Below, piece after piece: positions 13,671-13,686 of a DNA stretch of 13,686 bases. The DNA is taken from the NCBI GenBank assembly GCA_023248615.1, contig JAHFEI010000020.1, positions 574-14,259 of the forward strand, read 5' to 3'. The notes beneath the pieces were generated by a model. That model did no database searches and was not told the DNA's origin. It worked only from the letters and a program-made list of their open reading frames with translations. Every line of letters starts with the position of its first letter. Position 1 is the first letter of the stretch. The DNA comes from Nitrospinales bacterium (GTDB taxonomy: Bacteria; Nitrospinota_A; UBA7883; JACRGQ01). Both the position numbers and the translations under genes were made by a program.

Positions 13671-13686
13671 TGAAAGTGGCAAACGA
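13670..13686 (+). CDS. Start of a further gene downstream of hisG (3' truncated by window)
   Basis: ATG at 13670-13672 overlaps the hisG stop by one base (TGATG), the usual arrangement for coupled genes. Only M-K-V-A-N and part of a codon are visible. A histidine gene would be the natural neighbour, but nothing in the sequence shows it. Confidence 0.35.

Noticed and set aside
1..13686. Search by eye for CRISPR arrays, tRNA or rRNA genes, transposases and phage integrases
   Set aside because: No regularly spaced repeats, cloverleaf-like segments, rRNA signatures or mobile-element proteins were seen; faint cases could be missed without software.

Overview
The window is bacterial chromosome from a motile, probably Gram-negative organism. 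It carries a flagellar-type sigma factor, periplasmic multiheme cytochrome c, a hisG of the short (HisZ-requiring) type, and a BioC/BioH biotin pathway. Coding density is high, several start codons are GTG or TTG, and genes often overlap by 4 nt. ATA and AAA codons are common in an otherwise fairly GC-rich sequence. This would fit a deltaproteobacterium- or Nitrospinota-like lineage, but the sequence alone does not fix the taxon.

Layout. (1) 1-1875: end of a cation diffusion facilitator, overlapping by 4 nt a class II fumarase/aspartase-family lyase. (2) 1876-2825: a pair of hairpins between convergent genes, then a more AT-rich minus-strand gene for a small secreted protein, then about 370 nt without a convincing gene. 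(3) 2826-6000: a compact plus-strand redox operon. It encodes a fusion of two cyclic-nucleotide-binding domains with a four-cluster [4Fe-4S] ferredoxin, a diheme b-type membrane cytochrome whose reading frame is broken at an A AAA AAC heptamer, and a membrane-anchored decaheme cytochrome c. (4) 6001-6940: a strong-looking promoter followed by three tiny basic genes (72, 61 and 23 aa), then repeat-like noncoding DNA. (5) 6941-7843 (minus): a DUF1848 protein with a radical-SAM-like Cys motif near its C-terminus. (6) 7904-12030: smpB followed by bioH, bioC and a bioD-bioA fusion, nearly all touching or overlapping. (7) 12052-12828 (minus): fliA. (8) 13014-13686: hisG and the first codons of a further gene.

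How the genes fit together. The 2826-6000 cluster reads as an electron conduit. The cytoplasmic ferredoxin module would exchange electrons with two stacked b hemes in the membrane, and these with ten c hemes on the periplasmic side. Uniquely, the cytoplasmic end is fused to two domains that keep the cyclic-nucleotide pocket residues, so a signal could gate electron flow. The four b-heme histidines lie two on each side of the frame break, so the two pieces must act together if the system works. This is the part of the window I consider least described. The bio cluster covers the pimeloyl-ACP precursor steps (BioC, BioH) and two late ring steps (BioA, BioD); bioF and bioB are not in the window.
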